DNA from: Hyphomicrobiales bacterium
GTDB lineage: Bacteria; Pseudomonadota; Alphaproteobacteria; Rhizobiales; Rhizobiaceae
Length of the DNA stretch: 64,000 nucleotides
Assembly (NCBI GenBank): GCA_900469615.1
Contig: UBYA01000007.1
Span: forward strand, 164,416-228,415
Reading direction: 5' to 3'
Positions 1-10,081 of the stretch are shown here, one piece after another. The translations under genes were made by a program, and so were the position numbers. Every line of letters begins with the position of its first letter. The stretch's first letter is position 1. The notes beneath the pieces were generated by a model that made no database searches, was not told the DNA's origin, and saw only the letters and a program-made list of their open reading frames with translations.

Positions 1-2472
1 TTCGTTCGCTTCAGCCAACTTGGCCTTGGCAAGTGCGCTGTCGCTCTGCGTGAGATTTAGGCGTTCGGTATCGCGGACGATTTCACCCCATGCCAACGAC
101 GCACGTACGGCGTCTTTCAGATGATCGAGCTGTCGGCTTTCCGCTGCAATGAAAACCAGAGTGTTGCGGTAGACACGTGGTGTGCTGCCGCGTTGCAGCA
201 GAATGGTTTTGGCCTCCCCAAGGGCCTCCGAACCATCGCGTCCATTATGTGGATACTTTACGCCAAGCACCACAGCCCGCACCCCGCCCGCTTCGTCGGG
301 AACTTCCGCTGACGATACGGGTGCCACCTGCACGGCGTCGAAATGCCCTCGATCCGCGAGACCATTCACATATTTTCCAAGTTCGGTATCGATCGTGACG
401 TCAACCAAAGCCGCCTCGATCTGCGCGGCCTTATCGGCCGCGATGCGATTCAGGCTAGCCGACATGGAGTACCAGTAGCGGCCAAGATCAGAGTGCATAA
501 ACTTGGCTTGATTGGTCAGCCGCCGCAATGCGTCGCCGAAGATTGCCGGACGCTCCCCTGGCTGAACCACACCGAGATTGATCTGCTTGTCATCGAGGCC
601 CGTGTTCTGCTGCTGCGCTGTCGGGGCAGTGCCCATGAAGATTGCCCGGGCAACGCGACGTGTGGCCGAATATCGATTGAGATTGGGGGCGGATTGATCC
701 ACCCTGTAAGGTGTCGATGTTGTACCATCAACGTCGCCAGCGATGATCGCCTGCCAGCTCACGTCGAGATAGTGGAGCAGTTCAGGCTCCACGCGTGGCG
801 AACTCACCGCCACGCTGCCGGGCATAATCATGACCGACGGGTCGCCGTTCATCCAAAGTTCGTGAATAGCCTGCGCCATAAGGCGGAGGACGCCGCGCGT
901 TCTCTGGAATTTTTCCAGTGATCCCCATGTGGTATAGAGCTGGTCGAACAGTTCCGGGTGAATCGGATAGGCCTTTTCCAACTTCCGACGGTAATCTTCA
1001 TCAGCACAGCCTTGCGGGAAATCGTTCGCGTTCTCCCGATAGAGCTTGGCGAACTGCTTGAGCGTGTTGTCCCGATGATGGAACTTGTCGCCGGGGATGT
1101 CCTTGAAGAGACGACGCCGGACGATCTCATAGCTTTCTTCCTGACTGGCAGGACGCCAAGAAGATTCCACGCGGCTGAAAGTCTGCTTGAGTCGCGCGAG
1201 CGCTTCCTGACCGCCTTCTCCACCCACCTCGATCTGCGAGGCCGGCAGGGAGGCGACTAACAACGTGCCGGGGCTGGCCTTAACCGCCTCGGTCAGAGAC
1301 TGGACGAAGGACAGGTTGGCATCGAAAGACCCGGACGGCAGCCCCTCAACCTTGTAAATTTGACGCAAATAAGCGACCCATTCGTCGATCAGGATGAGAC
1401 ACGGCGCGCATTTCTTGAAGAGCGCCTCGAGCAGATTTGAGCCTGGTGCAATACCGTTGGCATCGTTCTCGGCAACCATATCGAAGGCTTCAGCTCCTCC
1501 CAGCTGCCAAGCCAACTCACCCCATGTTGTCCGGATTTTTCGACCGCCATCAGCGTTGAGAACGTCCTGCGGCCCACGCGAGGTCCCGACGAGCACAGCG
1601 CGGTTGATCCCGTCCGGTACATTTAGGCCCTGCTTCTCGAGCAATTGGTCGAGTCCTGAAAGGTCCTGCACCGGCGTTGGTCCCGCCATGTGATATAGCG
1701 CCAGCATCGAGTGCGTCTTACCGCCGCCGAAATTGGTTTGTAGCTCGACGACAGGATCCCCACCCGCACCGGATAGCCGCTTCGCCGCCCCGACCAATAG
1801 CGCGCTCAGCCCTTCTGTAAGGTAAGTGCGACTGAAAAATTGGCGCGGGTCGCGATATTCCGCTGGGGCACTGCCCGAATGAACCTTGGCAAGGTCAGCA
1901 GCGAATTCAGCCTGCTGGAACTCGCCGGTAGCCACATCCTGATGCGGCTCGACAACCTCACGCCACGGCAGCAAACCTGCCACCGTCTCGACCGAGATTT
2001 CGAGACGCTGCGTCTTCCGCCGTTCCTCGTTGCGCTGAAGCTCCGTGAACTTCGTCCGTAGTATCGTGTCGCGCATCTTGCCGAGTTGTTCGGCCGTTTC
2101 GCCAGCGCTGATCGCTTCCATAAGCCGGCGCATGGTATCGAGAGCCCGCTCCGCATCGTCATAGGTAAAGGTCTCATTATGCGAGAGCTTGTTGCGGACA
2201 TCGCTCAATTCGTTGACCAGTGACCTTTCCGCGCGGCCAAGGACCGCCTTGAATGCCTCGCTCCAGAAACGATCCATCGCATTAAAGAGTGCAGCCTGGT
2301 CCCAGCCTACAGAGCCGGTGCTGTTCGGTCGAAGGCTGGGCAGCTTCTCCAGAACCTGAACCTGCCAATGCCCCGGAAGAGACGTTTCAAGCCGCTTTTC
2401 AACGAAGGGGATCAACGCCGCAGGCAGCAGCTCCATACCCTCAAACACGTGTTGGCGTGTGCTTTTTGCCAT
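1..2472 (-). CDS. DUF499 (COG1483) AAA-type ATPase with N-terminal Swt1-like HEPN motif, 3' end outside window
   Basis: The reading frame is open from an ATG at 2472 to the left edge (824 codons), so the C-terminus is missing. Seen: an N-terminal helical region with R-N-K-L-S-H at residues about 93-98, which fits the Rx4-6H ribonuclease motif of HEPN domains (Swt1-like type); a Walker A G-G-G-K-T-H-S near residue 250; and a Walker B-like L-I-L-I-D-E-W near residue 354. This order is that of the DUF499/COG1483 family, predicted ATPases of defence islands. The gene is last in the operon, 14 bases after the methyltransferase stop. Inference: it may be the ATP-driven sensor or switch of the system, and the HEPN part could cut RNA once triggered. 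The family call is fairly sure; the role is not. Confidence 0.85.
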   Translation of the reverse strand, partial: MAKSTRQHVFEGMELLPAALIPFVEKRLETSLPGHWQVQVLEKLPSLRPNSTGSVGWDQAALFNAMDRFWSEAFKAVLGRAERSLVNELSDVRNKLSHNETFTYDDAERALDTMRRLMEAISAGETAEQLGKMRDTILRTKFTELQRNEERRKTQRLEISVETVAGLLPWREVVEPHQDVATGEFQQAEFAADLAKVHSGSAPAEYRDPRQFFSRTYLTEGLSALLVGAAKRLSGAGGDPVVELQTNFGGGKTHSMLALYHMAGPTPVQDLSGLDQLLEKQGLNVPDGINRAVLVGTSRGPQDVLNADGGRKIRTTWGELAWQLGGAEAFDMVAENDANGIAPGSNLLEALFKKCAPCLILIDEWVAYLRQIYKVEGLPSGSFDANLSFVQSLTEAVKASPGTLLVASLPASQIEVGGEGGQEALARLKQTFSRVESSWRPASQEESYEIVRRRLFKDIPGDKFHHRDNTLKQFAKLYRENANDFPQGCADEDYRRKLEKAYPIHPELFDQLYTTWGSLEKFQRTRGVLRLMAQAIHELWMNGDPSVMIMPGSVAVSSPRVEPELLHYLDVSWQAIIAGDVDGTTSTPYRVDQSAPNLNRYSATRRVARAIFMGTAPTAQQQNTGLDDKQINLGVVQPGERPAIFGDALRRLTNQAKFMHSDLGRYWYSMSASLNRIAADKAAQIEAALVDVTIDTELGKYVNGLADRGHFDAVQVAPVSSAEVPDEAGGVRAVVLGVKYPHNGRDGSEALGEAKTILLQRGSTPRVYRNTLVFIAAESRQLDHLKDAVRASLAWGEIVRDTERLNLTQSDSALAKAKLAEANE

Positions 2473-2486
2473 GTTCCGTTTCCCCC

Positions 2487-5282
2487 TTAAATATCCAACC
2501 GGATCTGACGATCCCCGCTCATGTCGTGAATGGCCGCAGCAGCCTTTGTCAGCTCAGTCCAATCGGCGATCAGAGCGTTGTAGGCCGTGGCCTCCTTCGC
2601 ATCCTTCCGCTTGTTGGCGCTAATATCGTAGAGGCAGTAGGCGAGATCCTTCACGGCCTCGGCCTGAGCGCTGATCTTCCTCAAGAGGACGGCGGTGTCG
2701 TGGGAAATACCATCCTTCTCGTGCAGCCTGACAAGATGCTGGAGACATTCCCACACCGTCAGGTGTCGGTCCTCTTCAGGGCTCCAATCCTCGTCAAGTT
2801 CGTCACGGGTGAGGATGCGAACCTTGCCTGCGGCGCTGTCTACGATCCCGGCATGCTTGACGCTTTCGACGGAAATGCCCCGCGCCCGGGCGAGGTTGTC
2901 GGCGACACCATAGTCCCCCTTGCCGTTCCCGTGCTGCTCGAACCAAGTGATGGCGAACCGCGTATCGGCGTCGAACTCGCCCTGGATACCGCCCAGATAT
3001 TCGTCGAGTTCCTTGTTGATGAGTTGGAGCGCGGTCTTCACGCTCATTGGATTGTCGTCCGACTCCAGCACTGCCTTGTAACGCGAGAACACGCCCATGC
3101 CAGGGCCGATGGCTGATTGTGGCATGTCGGCCGGCGCGATGTTGGCAGCCTGAAGCTCGGCGATCGCCGGAGGCAGTTCACGTTTCAGGGCACGGATGAA
3201 CTCAGCCCGTGTGATGGCCTCCGCAGCAAATTCTTTTTTGCGACAGACCAGGACGACCGAATTAGCGAGCGCATTAGTTCCCGACGCGATCATACGAGTG
3301 GCCATTTCCGTTCGGAGCGGCCATGTGCCAACTACTGCATAGCCGGCCTCAACAACGGCTTGCAGGAATGTCGCCCAGCCGGTAGAGCTGATACCTTCCT
3401 GTGTGACCTCACTCTGCTTAAACGCATAATAAATTGTTGCTGGAAATTGGGAGGATGATTGTTCAGCCATGTTGGCAATGGCGCGACTCATGCCCTCAAG
3501 AAAAAATATCTCTGCTGCATCTTTACCTCCATGGCGATAAGGGGTTGCGACTAATTCTTCGGACTTAGGAGTCGCCAGAACACTGAACGCTTCCGGGTAA
3601 ACAGGCCGAATGAGCGCTCTCATCCACGCGAAGAAAAAATCGGACAAATCAGCGTAACCAATATTGTCATAGTAGGGTGGGTCGGAAGATATTACCGTAT
3701 TGGGAGGATACCTGACCGTCTGCGCGTCATGCTGAATTTCGGTACCCTGCGAATAAGGAACGAGGGCGTTTACAGTTTTCCAGACCCAATCCTGCATCGC
3801 CGTCCAATTGCCAGAAGACGAACAAAACGGGTTGGCCTCTGCATAATCCCAAGTCATCGGGATAGATTGGCGCCCGAAAGTATTGCGCATCTTCTCTCCT
3901 GAATTGTGCCAAGAGCAGATCGATGACCAATAATCACTGCATTTATCAACCGCAAATGCCAGATAGACACTCACTGCCTCCGCATATGCCTTGGCACCTT
4001 TTCCACCGTCGCGGAGAAAGCCGGTTTCAACCAAATATCCCGCAGCCACAGCATCGGCCTCTATTCGAGAGCGCGCTTCATGAACAAGATCGCTGAAGGT
4101 ATTCAATGCCACCAACTGCCTGTCAGTGAATAAATCACCGAAGGTCGTCAGGCCGTAATCCACAGTCCAAAAATTGCGGGGATCGTTAGGCAAATTGGTT
4201 TCAGGTTTCCACTCGGGCGCTTCCGATAGAGCCACCGTTTCGTGCGCCTCTGTGGGGGCGACATAGGCTCGACTGCGGTTTCCCTCGGCGACAATGGCGA
4301 TTAGCGTCTGACCCATTTTGCCAGCGCGCCCATTGCTTTTCACATAGTCGGGGGTGATCGCCGTATCCGACATAAGGCAGCGGAAATTTGCGCCGCGTCC
4401 TGCCTTGGTTCCCTCCTTGGCAGCTGCAAGCTCGGCCTTTGTACCACCATGCCTGATCCGATAGGAGATGGTCTTCGCCTGCTTATCGACAATCGGCTCG
4501 ACCCAAGCCTCCTTGCCGGTCTTGGTGCTGAGCAGAAAGCTCGACGCGATCGGAACCTGGACGCCGGAGAAGGCAGGATCGGGGCTGGGGACAGTCCGCG
4601 CCCAGATCCAGGCGATCACCGTCCCTTTGCCCACGCCATGCTGCTTCGGAAGATCCACCTGCGGGTAAAGATGTCCTATGCGCTCCCATGCCTTCTCGCG
4701 CATCCATTCGCCGTAGTATTTCACATCCTCGGCCAACCCTTCGGCGTTGCGGTAGAACGACCGCTCCTTGATGCCGGGGTGGATGGGGGGCATGTCCTTG
4801 AACTTGGGCGGGATCTCGATCATCGCCTTGCCGATCATCACTGCAACCGGGTTCAGGTCTGAACCATAGGCGGGCAGGCCCAGCCGCTGCGCCTCAAGCG
4901 GGATCGACCCGCCGCCCGAGAACGGGTCATAGACCGGCGGCAGCTCGCCTCCGCAGCTGCGCCGGATCTCAGCCCGCGCGCGTTCCAGCACCTCCTCGTT
5001 AGTCGAATTCTCCCACTTCACCAGGTCTTCGATGATCGCAAACAGCCGCTTGCGCTCGGCTTCCTGCGCTTCATGCGTGGGGAATTTCTCGAGATCACTC
5101 GACGGATCATCAACAAGCTGAGCGAACAGAACAGCACGACAAGCTGCCAGCGGCCGCCGCGCCCACCACAGATGCAGCGTCGACGGATGCCCGTGCCGGA
5201 TCGATTTCTCGCGTGCAGAGGCGGCGTTGATCGCTTCGAGCGGGATCGCGACTTCAATGAGTTTCTTTTTATATGTCGTCAC
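2487..5282 (-). CDS. DUF1156 (COG1743) adenine-specific DNA methyltransferase
   Basis: A predicted N6-adenine DNA methyltransferase of about 931 residues. It opens with the family signature I-N-A-A-S-A-R-E-K-S-I-R-H-G-H-P followed by W-W-A-R-R-P. The SAM-binding motif D-P-F-S-G-G-G-S lies near residue 119 and the catalytic D-P-P-Y near residue 534. I chose the GTG at 5282 because GAGGTGG lies just upstream and the GTG overlaps the nuclease stop codon (GTGA); an ATG at 5300 is the alternative. COG1743 members are described as carrying a Zn ribbon, but the expected cysteine cluster is not obvious here. Its role in the operon is presumably to mark host DNA as self. The middle (about 3.4-4.0 kb) looks richer in A+T than the ends, which suggests mosaic transfer. 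Confidence 0.9.
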   Translation of the reverse strand: MTTYKKKLIEVAIPLEAINAASAREKSIRHGHPSTLHLWWARRPLAACRAVLFAQLVDDPSSDLEKFPTHEAQEAERKRLFAIIEDLVKWENSTNEEVLERARAEIRRSCGGELPPVYDPFSGGGSIPLEAQRLGLPAYGSDLNPVAVMIGKAMIEIPPKFKDMPPIHPGIKERSFYRNAEGLAEDVKYYGEWMREKAWERIGHLYPQVDLPKQHGVGKGTVIAWIWARTVPSPDPAFSGVQVPIASSFLLSTKTGKEAWVEPIVDKQAKTISYRIRHGGTKAELAAAKEGTKAGRGANFRCLMSDTAITPDYVKSNGRAGKMGQTLIAIVAEGNRSRAYVAPTEAHETVALSEAPEWKPETNLPNDPRNFWTVDYGLTTFGDLFTDRQLVALNTFSDLVHEARSRIEADAVAAGYLVETGFLRDGGKGAKAYAEAVSVYLAFAVDKCSDYWSSICSWHNSGEKMRNTFGRQSIPMTWDYAEANPFCSSSGNWTAMQDWVWKTVNALVPYSQGTEIQHDAQTVRYPPNTVISSDPPYYDNIGYADLSDFFFAWMRALIRPVYPEAFSVLATPKSEELVATPYRHGGKDAAEIFFLEGMSRAIANMAEQSSSQFPATIYYAFKQSEVTQEGISSTGWATFLQAVVEAGYAVVGTWPLRTEMATRMIASGTNALANSVVLVCRKKEFAAEAITRAEFIRALKRELPPAIAELQAANIAPADMPQSAIGPGMGVFSRYKAVLESDDNPMSVKTALQLINKELDEYLGGIQGEFDADTRFAITWFEQHGNGKGDYGVADNLARARGISVESVKHAGIVDSAAGKVRILTRDELDEDWSPEEDRHLTVWECLQHLVRLHEKDGISHDTAVLLRKISAQAEAVKDLAYCLYDISANKRKDAKEATAYNALIADWTELTKAAAAIHDMSGDRQIRLDI

Positions 5283-6559
5283 AATTCCACCTCTATCCAT
5301 TCAAAATTTGGGACGCCACGGCCTGCACGACTGTGACGTAATTCACCGAGCAGCGACCCATCGGAGAAAATACTTCCAATGAATGCGCCGCCTTCCAGTT
5401 CGAACGTCGCATCCTGTGTTTGCTGAGGACTGAATTCCATCAGTCTCGCAGATGTCTTCGTCGAATCCCCGCCAACCAAAGACTCAAATACCTTCAGATC
5501 CAACCCAATTACTTCAATCCGGAAACCGTCCCGAGGCAATTTGAAGAGAAAATAAGGCAGATCGTGAAAATCCTCCCAAAACCTACGGCTTGAGAGATCT
5601 GGGGATTTCGGCAAAATGGATGTGATGCGGACCACGAACTCACGACCACCGAGTGAGATAACCGGGACGGTCTGACGTCTACGGTCGACGGAGTAGGCGC
5701 CGGTTCTCAGTCGGTTCGCCTCCTCATTAAAACCCATAGCGGCGAGCCAAGCAGCATAGTTTGCTCGGCGCACAGCGTCCGCAGGAAACTCAACGGGATT
5801 TTCCGGTGCTTCCGGCTCTGGGTCGACAAATGCGATCATCGATTTCTCGTCAGAGCCATCATTGCTTTCGCGCAAGAAAGTACCTATCGCGAAGCTCTTC
5901 TTCGGTTGCGGAGAAATATGTTTATCCCAACCGTCAAGTTGCTTTAGGCCTTCGTTTAGCGCTCCCTTGATATTCGGCTTACTGTCGGGACCTGCAAATC
6001 CACCTTTAGATTCGGCGAGAATCCATTCTTTTTGGGTGTTTTCGGCGATGAAATCGGGAGCCTTCTCTTTTCCTTCCGGCCAAGCCTTGTTTTGGGTCGC
6101 CGCTCGCTGCCTCCATTCGGTCTCAAAGCGACCGACATAGGCGTAACCCTTCTCTTCCAGAAGAAGAATGGCTATGCCCTGCCCAATACGCCCGGCCAAT
6201 CCTGAACTGCTGAAATCTGCATAGTAACTTGCCATGCCGTCATGCAGCGAAAATCTGCCCTTGCCCCAATCGAAAAGATGGCCATTCTCAAGCAGGAAGC
6301 CTGTTGCACCTGCCCAAAGCTGGGGTGCCGAGGGCCACCGCAAGCAGTCTGCTTTCTTGATGGCATGTACTAACCGCCATGCGCTGAAGCTGATAACCCC
6401 GCAAGCATCGGGAAATGGCCGAACGTGGGCTCGTGGCGTCTCAACCTTTGCCTTATCAAGCTCATGCATGGGTAGACTGCTATTCGCAGTGAACGCTTTG
6501 GCAATATTGACAGGCAAGGAAAACCACGGCGTCAGAGCCGACAAAGGATGCATCGTCAT
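5279..6559 (-). CDS. Predicted PD-(D/E)XK nuclease of the defence operon
   Basis: A 426-residue protein I do not recognise as a named family. Seen: a helix with G-R-I-G-Q-G-I-A (about residues 123-130), then P-D at 168-169, and A-E-S-K at 182-185. The P-D...E-x-K pattern with a 13-residue gap is a textbook PD-(D/E)XK nuclease core. The part after residue 240 shows no motif I know and may bind DNA or a partner. The ATG at 6559 overlaps the stop of the upstream helicase (ATGA), and its own stop overlaps the methyltransferase start, so the three are translationally coupled. Inference: this is the DNA-cutting partner of the methyltransferase. An inactive nuclease fold is possible. Confidence 0.75.
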   Translation of the reverse strand: MTMHPLSALTPWFSLPVNIAKAFTANSSLPMHELDKAKVETPRAHVRPFPDACGVISFSAWRLVHAIKKADCLRWPSAPQLWAGATGFLLENGHLFDWGKGRFSLHDGMASYYADFSSSGLAGRIGQGIAILLLEEKGYAYVGRFETEWRQRAATQNKAWPEGKEKAPDFIAENTQKEWILAESKGGFAGPDSKPNIKGALNEGLKQLDGWDKHISPQPKKSFAIGTFLRESNDGSDEKSMIAFVDPEPEAPENPVEFPADAVRRANYAAWLAAMGFNEEANRLRTGAYSVDRRRQTVPVISLGGREFVVRITSILPKSPDLSSRRFWEDFHDLPYFLFKLPRDGFRIEVIGLDLKVFESLVGGDSTKTSARLMEFSPQQTQDATFELEGGAFIGSIFSDGSLLGELRHSRAGRGVPNFEWIEVEL

Positions 6560-9500
6560 AGAGGCTGCTCCGACCGTTCTAGCAAGCGCCTCAAATCGAA
6601 CTGAACTGCCGTTTCCATAAACGACGGCTCCCGATCCACGAGCGGGCCGCGCACATAGCGCGGCACTTGAGCAAAACCGCTTCCGACCGATACAACTGCT
6701 AGTATGAACTTATCTGGTTCATGCAAGGAGGTGATGATCTCCTGCCGCGTCACCATCACGCTGTCGGCACCGTCGATGCGTCCCTTGACCTCAATGAAGC
6801 GCAAATGCCCCGACTTTGGATCGTGGGAGACGATGTCGTACCCAATCTTTTGTGCGGAGACATCGACCGGGTCATTCCCCAAGTCCCGCTCTGCCGCCAT
6901 GACCGCTGACATCGCCGCAAGTTCGATCGCTCTGCGCGCGGCCGGATCTTCTGAGAAATGGTTGGAAACACTAGGTGCTTGACGCGCCTCCAGCAGTCCG
7001 CGCGGAATGACGACCATGCCGCCCCGCACGCGCGGCGGCTGCGATGAGATGAACCGCTCCCGCTCAAGCTGGTCCATACGGCGCTTCTGCCGCTCGGCCA
7101 GATCCTCGGCCCGGCGCTGGGCGTTCTGCCAATTCACCCGCGTTTTCTTGCCGGCCCGTTCCTCCTCCTTCAGCTCGAAGGCGCGCGAGTCCCAGTAGTT
7201 GATTTCCTTCTTGAGCCGGGCGCGCACCTCGTGCTCAACCTTCTCGATCTCGGGCAGGCGCCGCGCCTTTACCTCGGCGACATGACCTTGAGCCAGCTCA
7301 ACGGTCGCAAACCGGATCGCAGCCTTCTCCAGGTCCGTCGTCAACCAGCTCTCGTCCAAAAGATCACGCACACTGGCGACCTCATCCGGCTTGGCAGGAC
7401 GCAGATTGAGGTGCGGCGCGATGCCAGCGTTGACCGTGTTGCCAGCCTTGTCGATGGCCGCGAACTGGAGCCGCTGTGAAATCACATGCGGCTTTCCGAC
7501 ACTGGTGACGCGGCCGTCCTGAACGGTGTGCTCCAGCAGGAAAATCGCCGACAGCGTGTCGCCCGCATCGGTATCGTCCACCAGGATCGCACCCTGCCGC
7601 ATGATCTGCCCATACTGCTCGCGGATAAGGCTTATCACGGCTTCGAGCAGCGGATGGCCTGGGCAGACGAATGCCGCGACCGGCTGCTGGTTGATCTTGT
7701 CTTTCTCGAAGCAGATCCGCTCATACTGCGTCTGAAGCGGCGCGCCGGTTCCGATCTGGCGGTCCCGCTCACGGATACGCACAGGTACATGAGTGACCTC
7801 CCAGCGCCCTTCTTCACGACGCTTGATCCGGCCGCCCAGATGCTGGAACGCCTCGACGAAGAAGCTCTGGATGTGATGCGGCTGCAGGCGCAACGCTTCG
7901 GCGCGCTCCATTTCAAGGCGCAGTTCCTCGACCTTGGCCTCCGGCATCGTGTCGTTGGTCAGCGCGCGGCGGCGCAGAAGCTCAAGCAGGTTCGCCTGGT
8001 CGACGGCGCCATCGACCTGTTGAAACAGGCGGGCCTTGACCTCTTCCCGCTCGCCATACTGGATCGCCTCGAACAGCAGATCCTTGAGCGCCACGCCGTC
8101 GAACAATTCGCCGAGCACGTCGTAGACGCGGCCGCCCAGCGCCTCGCGCGCAGCTTCCAGCTTTTCGAGCAGCCGGGCGTAGACCTCGCCCTCGCGCGTA
8201 TCGGCCGCGACGAGATTCCACAGGTGGCACACCTCGGTCTGACCGATGCGGTGGATGCGGCCAAACCGTTGCTCGATCTTGTTCGGGTTCCACGGCAGGT
8301 CGTAATTGACCATGAGGTGGCCGCGCTGAAGGTTCACCCCTTCACCGGCCGCGTCGTTGGCGATCAGGACCAGCATGTCCTTGTCCTGCATGAAGCGCTC
8401 TACGACCTTACGCCGCTCTTCGCGCGACACGCCGCCGTGGATCACCTCGACCGCCTCGGGATTGCCGAGCCGCGCCCTGACCTTGTCGAGCAAGTAGTGC
8501 AGCGTGTCCTTGGGCTCGGTGAAGATGATCAGCTTGCGGCGATTGCCCGCGGCGTCAACCATCAGATCGTCATCGAGGATACGGTTGAGCTGACTCCACT
8601 TTGTATCCACGCCGGAACGGAGAACACCCAGCGCCATAGTCTCCAAGCCCTTCAGGGTCTCGACTTCCAGGGCAAGTTGCTCGACCGTCTCGGCCGTCGT
8701 CGCGCCCGTTGAGATGAGATCCTCAAGCTCGTCGATTTCCTCCTGGCCATACTCCTCGATGTTGCCGAGCATGTCGGCATTGATTGTCGGCTCACCCGCG
8801 CCAGGCCGGCGGCCCTTGGCGGCAAGGCGGGCTTCGCCCAGTTCGTTTTCCAGCCGTTCGCGGCGGCGTTTTAGGGACTGGTAGATTGCGGCCGGTGATG
8901 AGGCGAGGCGCCGCTGAAGAATCTGCAAGGCGAAGCCGACATTATTGCGCTTCTTCCCGTCCCCCTCGGCGAAGCGCTGCACCCGGTTCATCTCGGTGCG
9001 CACATATTCGGTGACGGAGGTATAGAGCGCGGCCTCCCCCTCGGAGAGCTGATATTTGACCGTGCGCGCCCGCCGCTCGGGGAAGAGCGGCCGGCCATCG
9101 AACTTGAGCAGTTCCTCCTTGGTCAGTCGCCGCATCATGTCTTCAGTGTCGGCATAGTGGACACCATCGCGGAACCGGCCCTCGAACCGATCGCCGTCGA
9201 GCAGCGCCATGAAGAGCTGGAAATCCTCCTCCTTGCCATTGTGCGGCGTCGCCGACATCAACAGCAGGTGCCGGCAGACCTGTCCGAGCTTCTGGCCCAC
9301 CTGATAGCGCCGCGTATATTTGACCTCGCCGCCGAAATAGGTGGCCGACATGCGATGGGCTTCGTCGCAGATGATCAGGTCCCATTCGCGCGCGCTCATG
9401 AGCTTCTCCTGAAGCTCCTCGTTGCGCGCCAGCACATCGAGACGGACGATCAGCCGATCCCGGTCGCTGAACGGATTACCCGACCGCGAGTTCTCGATCA

Positions 9501-10059
9501 TGTCGCGGGAAAGAATGTCGAACTCCAGATTGAATTTCTGGCCGAGTTCGTCCTGCCATTGCTCGACCAGGCTGCCGGGCGCGACCACGAGGCAGCGCTC
9601 CAGGTCGCTACGGGCGATCAGTTCCTTCATCAGCAGCCCGGCCATAATCGTCTTGCCGGCGCCGGGATCGTCGGCGAGCAGAAAGCGCAGCGGCTGTCGC
9701 GGCAGCATTTCGCCATAGACCGCCGAAATCTGGTGCGGCAGCGGATCGACCAAACTGGTGTGAATCGCCAGATACGGGTCGAAATAATGGGCTAGCTTGA
9801 TGCGGTTGGCTTCCGTTACCAGGCGCAACAGAGCGCCGTCAGCGTCGAACGACCAAGGGCGTCCATTCTGTTCGACATCGAGCCGATGCTGATCGTCGCG
9901 GTAGAGGACCGACTCAGCAACATTGCCATTGTGATCGCGATAGACGACACTGACCGCTTGATCGCCGATCCAATCCACAGAAATGACATGCACAGCCTGA
10001 GCGGCGGCTATACCCCGCACTGATGCACCGTTCTTAATGTCTTCAAGCCGCGCAGCCAT
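6556..10059 (-). CDS. SNF2-family helicase with C-terminal DUF3883 domain
   Basis: A superfamily 2 ATPase of 1167 residues. Seen: Walker A D-D-P-G-A-G-K-T near residue 130, D-E-A-H near 227, S-A-T-P-H-N-G, and motif VI Q-R-F-G-R-I-H-R-I-G-Q near 597, the pattern of COG0553 translocases. Near the C-terminus G-Y-D-I-V-S-H-D and I-E-V-K-G-R (about residue 1088) mark a DUF3883 domain, a fold related to restriction nucleases. I prefer the ATG at 10059 because CGAGGGC lies just upstream and the product then starts M-A-A-R-L-E-D-I, as homologues do. An ATG at 10107 would overlap the WYL gene. It probably moves along or remodels invading DNA for the operon's nuclease and methyltransferase, much as DrmD does in DISARM (comparison by type, not alignment). 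Confidence 0.9.
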   Translation of the reverse strand: MAARLEDIKNGASVRGIAAAQAVHVISVDWIGDQAVSVVYRDHNGNVAESVLYRDDQHRLDVEQNGRPWSFDADGALLRLVTEANRIKLAHYFDPYLAIHTSLVDPLPHQISAVYGEMLPRQPLRFLLADDPGAGKTIMAGLLMKELIARSDLERCLVVAPGSLVEQWQDELGQKFNLEFDILSRDMIENSRSGNPFSDRDRLIVRLDVLARNEELQEKLMSAREWDLIICDEAHRMSATYFGGEVKYTRRYQVGQKLGQVCRHLLLMSATPHNGKEEDFQLFMALLDGDRFEGRFRDGVHYADTEDMMRRLTKEELLKFDGRPLFPERRARTVKYQLSEGEAALYTSVTEYVRTEMNRVQRFAEGDGKKRNNVGFALQILQRRLASSPAAIYQSLKRRRERLENELGEARLAAKGRRPGAGEPTINADMLGNIEEYGQEEIDELEDLISTGATTAETVEQLALEVETLKGLETMALGVLRSGVDTKWSQLNRILDDDLMVDAAGNRRKLIIFTEPKDTLHYLLDKVRARLGNPEAVEVIHGGVSREERRKVVERFMQDKDMLVLIANDAAGEGVNLQRGHLMVNYDLPWNPNKIEQRFGRIHRIGQTEVCHLWNLVAADTREGEVYARLLEKLEAAREALGGRVYDVLGELFDGVALKDLLFEAIQYGEREEVKARLFQQVDGAVDQANLLELLRRRALTNDTMPEAKVEELRLEMERAEALRLQPHHIQSFFVEAFQHLGGRIKRREEGRWEVTHVPVRIRERDRQIGTGAPLQTQYERICFEKDKINQQPVAAFVCPGHPLLEAVISLIREQYGQIMRQGAILVDDTDAGDTLSAIFLLEHTVQDGRVTSVGKPHVISQRLQFAAIDKAGNTVNAGIAPHLNLRPAKPDEVASVRDLLDESWLTTDLEKAAIRFATVELAQGHVAEVKARRLPEIEKVEHEVRARLKKEINYWDSRAFELKEEERAGKKTRVNWQNAQRRAEDLAERQKRRMDQLERERFISSQPPRVRGGMVVIPRGLLEARQAPSVSNHFSEDPAARRAIELAAMSAVMAAERDLGNDPVDVSAQKIGYDIVSHDPKSGHLRFIEVKGRIDGADSVMVTRQEIITSLHEPDKFILAVVSVGSGFAQVPRYVRGPLVDREPSFMETAVQFDLRRLLERSEQPL

Positions 10060-10081
10060 CAGTTGCCCTCGCTCAACCCAT

